From Jatrophihabitans sp. GAS493 (GTDB lineage Bacteria; Actinomycetota; Actinomycetes; Mycobacteriales; Jatrophihabitantaceae), in the NCBI RefSeq assembly GCF_900230215.1, contig NZ_LT907982.1, positions 4,573,568-4,637,567 on the forward strand: 64,000 bases of DNA, in the 5' to 3' direction. Made by a program: the position numbers and the translations under genes. Below, in pieces: positions 62,601 through 64,000 of this stretch; the stretch's first letter is position 1, and every line of letters begins with the position of its first letter. The notes beneath the pieces are model-generated. The model was not told the DNA's origin. It saw nothing but the letters and a program-made list of their open reading frames with translations, and did no database searches.

Positions 62601-64000
62601 CAACACCACACCCGAACGGCGGGCCTTTCGACACCTCTGGCTGTCCCACCTCGGCGCACTCGGCTACGCCACCATCCGCTACGCCAACACAACCGACCTC
62701 TTCACCGCCCTACCCCTACTGATGACCGCGAACCGCGCCGAGCCCTACACCCTCAACGCGATACTGCTCGCGCAGAACGTTATCCTCGCGACCGACCCGA
62801 ACACCGCACCAGCATCACCAACAGAGTTAGCGAACACCATCCGCGCCCTACGGGTGATGTATCCCGACCTCGGCGGCGCCGTCGCCACGACAAACACCAC
62901 CACCGACATCGCCACCGCGCTAACCGACACCCCCGCCCTACCCATGACCGTGCGAGTAACCAACAAAGCCAACGTCGCGGCGTGGGTCGACGTCTTCTTC
63001 GGCGACGAACTACTCGGCAGCTCTGCCCTGCTCCTGCCCGGACGCCGCTCAACCACCCTCAACATCGCACTCGGTGAACGACACGGCGAAACCCTACGAC
63101 GCCGGATCAAACGCCCGATCCACGGACGCCCCGAGCTACGAGTCCGAGCCCGCGTCATCGGAGCCGACCCCAAAGAGAAGGCCGTCACGATCGACGCCGT
63201 CGGCAAGGTCGCCGACTTCGAGTTCGCTCCAGATATGCACCTGCCTTTCGAGATCGGCGGCGTCACCATAGTCCCTCCCATGACTCGCGGCGCCCTGTTC
63301 GCCCAGGTCGGCACAAACACCATCGACGCCCCGATCGAACTCAAACACGAGTTCGGAAGGCTCTACGACACTCGGATCCAACCCCCTCTCATTCTGGGCT
63401 ACATGATCAGCTCGATGGCCCCCGGGCTGATAGCTGTGGCCTCCGCACTGGATATCGACGCGCCTCGTGCGCGGCACGCCGTACAGATCTTCGACGCCCT
63501 CACTCACGCACCGGAAATCGCCGACACCGCCGCGCACCTGCTGATCGCAGCATCCAAGCGGCTCAGCCACCTCGCGACGCAACTATCCGACGCGTCACAA
63601 CACCTGAACGGCCCGCTTTCACTGGCCGCGAACCAGTCCGTCACCTACCTGCGCAGACTCGCCGTCGACCTACGCAAAGGCAGCTACCTACTCAACCTCA
63701 TCACTGGCGCAGCGCAAACCCCGACTGACACCCCTGACTCTGCACCGTCCACCATCAACCCGACCACCTCGTCGGCCCAGCCCCCCGCCTCACCTATCGC
63801 TACAGGAGCACCAACGACCGTCGCAGCCGCCCCGCTGCCAACACCGCCGGTAGACCCGGTTATCGACACCGCCCGGAGCGACCTGCAGCCACAGCCCACC
63901 TACCGTGCCGCAACCACCGAACAGGTGCAGGACCTCGCGACGATCGTCGCCGGCCCCGGCCGGGGCACCAAGCTAGCCAACTCACCCGCTGCGCCCGGCA
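53656..64000 (+). CDS. Giant modular WXG100/CpnT-N-like secreted effector, copy R (3' end beyond window)
   Basis: The frame is open from GTG 53656 to the edge (3,448 codons). WXG100/CpnT-like helical domain (1-430) with the WSG motif at Trp62; LPEK repeats (251-294); Pro/Thr/His and GPGH repeats (440-715); CHAT/C80-like domain with His783 (GAHGG) and Cys818 (LLACDT); one beta unit (1025-1410, WSMWIHDARL, GAHTLLV); the second beta type (1470-1720); GHVYLT.. strand block (1855 on); an acidic Asp/Tyr repeat (2231-2268, DYEDS then DYMDA five-residue units); a helical domain (2445-2560); KRRRR (2653); a hydrophobic segment ending VSAAP (2716-2740); and a GH18-like domain (2761-3150: VVLYHDNFFTGG, DVTDVVIGAAHL, GIRVSLKLGSG, GFNGIELNPAG). 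In the last motif the catalytic Asp and Glu of GFDGIDLDWE are lost. GTGs at 53647 and 53650 are alternative starts. The toxic tip, if any, lies beyond the window. Confidence 0.87.
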   Translation, partial: MDELVVPPAWRGLFLVLTGEQFPAGNEQLLFGWADGLRAGSGDVLAAVPQIRAAVARINASWSGQAQRRLGVALAQYVQGDQAYLPLLSDGLVGLADLTLDTGLQVQYVKLISIMEILLLISTIAWALTWAWLIGLDVAAAIITLAKEAAGQTLRELLVSTAGHIATAVVTGIALQNSLDALVQVIQFADHRTHWNNQSTVMAVVVGTVGGLLHLPLEKMWEKLGHRIAALLRTYLADTDHAPHLHPHPHLPDTLPDTLPEKLPHTLPEKELLEKLPEKLPEVLPEKELLEKDFTFPAVVSQKAGLPGSQKAGLPVSQEGAGLGVGQVDGVVAKVMAGVPVPARFDVAGVKQAAAQIAEGILFHGGGAVSAGLRAAVYRFTAEGVHEFLTGLGATIATGQPQANGYDFTSGGFGALAGLTSESLLHHLHTHGLLLPHPTLIDATTGPGHRHGPGDTGHTTGTTTGTTTGTTTGHGVTGGGVTGGGVTGSLVTNTTALPNATITNTNPGIEPDPTTTPGGEPSLSRASTLPPAYTTPTTPTTPTPTPALTPGPLTGPLTLDPVTGSGSGPSSRASTPPPAYTTQPTTPNTTRPTTPDTTGPANTQPTTTTTTTTPPADPPLTTTPLSDAPPPHTNPAPHNPAPTGPGHAGPAPHTNPAPHNPGHAGPGHAGPGHAGPGHAGPGHVGPGHAGPAPHIPAPTGPGHVGPGHVGSGRAGVLVGDTASVRAGIRGLLESGDLQIVGGGRTLVVGARHDPSLIEVADAHTEDRTRMGAEEFTVVGIGAHGGIRLDNDTILTAPHLAALITHINPTTLPIVLLACDTAHLAEPLTQSLRRTTAAPHGQVWAFTGTGPEQLQGLAATLHTTPTGHLLPTTTPTTTPTTTGIGIGTVAEPGTWARAVHRTLRTPRTDTLGPLLPTHITTHNPRKTTHGHPTADHNWNTWAPHIHTTTGLRHLADNPTHSGRGRGSGPSGRGRGRGDGTGGRGGRGQGAASTAAASSVDGARLDAPSPGSADSVTKPFADHAANPVIELVTDSGGQLVFGHMLGDPTRPGVVLLGKKSFSKVPIRVQRDPAAPDQIRIFSNAQRSDGSGLPGWSHSGGNIRATAADFATAQARNRLDTGDESWAPPGHITIGATVRASSDTAELVAELGRRQVRIAATDSEHFTDGDTVLLAVNTSDGTTQVRRLDDTDGHADAWHPAAGVGSAEVTYITDHRDSIDNQSARPATPKSAAFIPIPLEDTSIYPLTTVTVDNGGGFEFNTARYHVPLRNQNLQVQQRADGGVVAYSSQYWANNTQPLWSMWIHDARLAALREQAATNDAHGNGLAPPGAHTLLVTRAVKDAIPLGKSTRIGLPQAISHSAWDFAVITLPDGASAAAVHFLTANGEFATDPQGNRLSTNATFRDTAQTWFKTQDQVIEKASDSVPEPVLDPALAPSGTQRSSSPTAGAPRIRSVDERPAGSSAELIAPDMDPDASMFEIVVQQNGGLRLLTNEYFAQKLSTSVVGKPLRAQIRGNGGVVLYNGVEPTAEHGTELIWSIPMLRVARAEQIKLAEGSAALFAARERIRPHASDGAWTAIMQLQKDGEDSALILGPRTNKSNEDTARFKFPDRAAGDLVAVTMWPGKRDVRLVHVTTDGDPATLFDPNPHASRWSVNRHLKASKLETIQAWFSSERHKGIATIDKVANRSPQQLEQARANRDLGDGWRVLDGVVIPRGAQAGRDVQPMGADGTYLLLPIQHRNGQVNFGGRIHRFVARDRVGPQVWLWVGKSDGAMRLYHQDVNPAWSLDTHVVVDPDGETMKRLTRRARTATGQRRLARTPGMVPTGSWTVVFNVSRATKYIFAAGASRRVPAGQATGHVYLTVLPGRTHAQYFGIDDNGARFGGATSTIPLTTFEQLSVIDHPNRHSRPIPGDQRTPDVVRADFLSRAPRPLVLPPRPVLQLRPASLATAPTRPGVITGADVARPLDPAVHPMWQIGLSANGFPRLSDPQYATHFPGFGVDWAHVIVWVQLDAGPGTDRGTAMLFGADGFSIENWEAQTPAWSLHVPNIRQTDSGINKARLRAARQALYRAAGSTQDGWHDQLAHPGAVTLPRSVSSDLRGSVVKFSNDESHPPLPVGRLARMPQVGESLMVAVALNGDVWVAGMNDEWMPHPDNRLDLVTYMRRQPMAIDRTEQEHPTSDTAEDHRFDYLFDEDPAGHIFDEQPAALDDRHGVEGAVEHSQDEHSEDEDESGADSDSDYEDSDYEDSDYEDADYMDADYMDADYMDAESDGGLVAHPVTPLPEVGVLAPGADGRAAALQFAREDGMGLGIVAALGTVTVAVTAARDEPLFIPISGDDGAYPTGAYLNDVFVPIDTVDSGAALVTVGRDGDVVVHIPDRDDPNGPWTTQHPGVEFTDEQIDAIAAAEGSIDRRSEHGVASRPAGTTMRTIAGEEIAVLESSAPTGPGYQWDEGMVNDLTIDYINEVSSTPLEAAVARTGGFRAALAAQLVPIMDAVGTGLIDPSAALHDAYTAYQETDNIDELVAEITGPGWRERHDRILPALAAHVYDLRMVTYDDHAATLNRLDADLADSESETADPAPRPELIALNENGHHRIRLVRETDATSGEIIHHAAWLADTATNNASDDIQMSEATTADPPHRDGHDRPPATDDRPAKRRRRGPVPPAPNSSGDVAMTNATPAPTEETHDHTDAPTTGNDARLRTVGGFRPRSGNGWGRSMGTMATAVLGLFATFTSGPLMVSAAPNPSMPPRSGLEGLRTRRSVPARVVLYHDNFFTGGEYRSALTRGERDVTDVVIGAAHLKNKPEQAQYSRPPVDHPLGAGRQHTPAEAGSSTRTSAAMPTTQRRDATVTAAPKPGAPARLEPPATDVTASPSHRDSDPVSIELESYSIDAERLAPLWSDVQQLQHNGIRVSLKLGSGLRALERDFSTQYPALLDGLRRHGFNGIELNPAGHVDAPIVAKLIRQLRHDLDPDFEINLAIDADAINTTPERRAFRHLWLSHLGALGYATIRYANTTDLFTALPLLMTANRAEPYTLNAILLAQNVILATDPNTAPASPTELANTIRALRVMYPDLGGAVATTNTTTDIATALTDTPALPMTVRVTNKANVAAWVDVFFGDELLGSSALLLPGRRSTTLNIALGERHGETLRRRIKRPIHGRPELRVRARVIGADPKEKAVTIDAVGKVADFEFAPDMHLPFEIGGVTIVPPMTRGALFAQVGTNTIDAPIELKHEFGRLYDTRIQPPLILGYMISSMAPGLIAVASALDIDAPRARHAVQIFDALTHAPEIADTAAHLLIAASKRLSHLATQLSDASQHLNGPLSLAANQSVTYLRRLAVDLRKGSYLLNLITGAAQTPTDTPDSAPSTINPTTSSAQPPASPIATGAPTTVAAAPLPTPPVDPVIDTARSDLQPQPTYRAATTEQVQDLATIVAGPGRGTKLANSPAAPG

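Overview
The window is high-GC actinobacterial DNA. The evidence is GTG/TTG starts, GGAGG ribosome sites, ZAS-type anti-sigma and SigL-like ECF sigma factors, a WXG100/CpnT-like N-terminal domain, an EccA-like AAA+ protein and an LPXTG-like anchor. The genus cannot be told from the window. No tRNA, rRNA, CRISPR array or conserved ESX core (EccB/C/D/E) is present.

Layout. (1) Two giant modular genes read outward off both ends: copy L on the minus strand (13730 to beyond 1) and copy R on the plus strand (53656 to beyond 64000). Their 5' ends form a nearly identical inverted repeat of about 2.9 kb (11016-13855 and 53530-56520) around a 40-kb central segment. Each begins with a WXG100/CpnT-like helical domain, followed by low-complexity repeats, a CHAT/C80-like peptidase domain and beta-rich modules. 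L then repeats the whole module set; R moves on to a degenerate GH18-like domain. (2) At 13.9-20.2 kb lie IS remnants, an Hsp70-like membrane protein with a LysM-like tail, and two paralogous effector-like proteins, the larger with an ART-like C-terminus. (3) At 20.4-40 kb is a secretome island: two ECF sigma factors (one with an anti-sigma factor), a phosphodiester-glycosidase, CHRD, CAP, PDE/5'-nucleotidase, GH18 and LPXTG-like proteins, an alpha/beta hydrolase, small paralogous helical proteins, and three of five paralogous ricin-type secreted proteins. (4) At 40.5-47.5 kb is a compact operon, P450 / KASIII-like / FAAL / ACP / P450, with a convergent MFS exporter. This looks like a small lipid-derived natural-product cluster. 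(5) At 48-53.5 kb are two more ricin-type genes and a beta-helix protein fused to two EccA-like AAA+ domains.

How the parts connect. A two-box promoter, TGAAC(C/G/T)-N16/17-CGT(G/A), lies just upstream of most island genes: both giant genes, the ART-like gene, the AAA+ gene, the sigma factor, CHRD, CAP, the hydrolase, a small helical protein and all five ricin-type genes. It resembles the SigL-type ECF consensus. I infer that the sigma/anti-sigma pair at 28.4-29.8 kb (or the orphan ECF at 20.9 kb) controls a surface and secretion regulon that includes the giant effectors. The P450/FAAL operon lacks this promoter and appears to be separately controlled. Three secreted-protein features suggest decay or sequence error: frameshifts in the NAGPA-like and fifth ricin-type genes, and several broken IS elements (IS3 twice, IS110, IS630).
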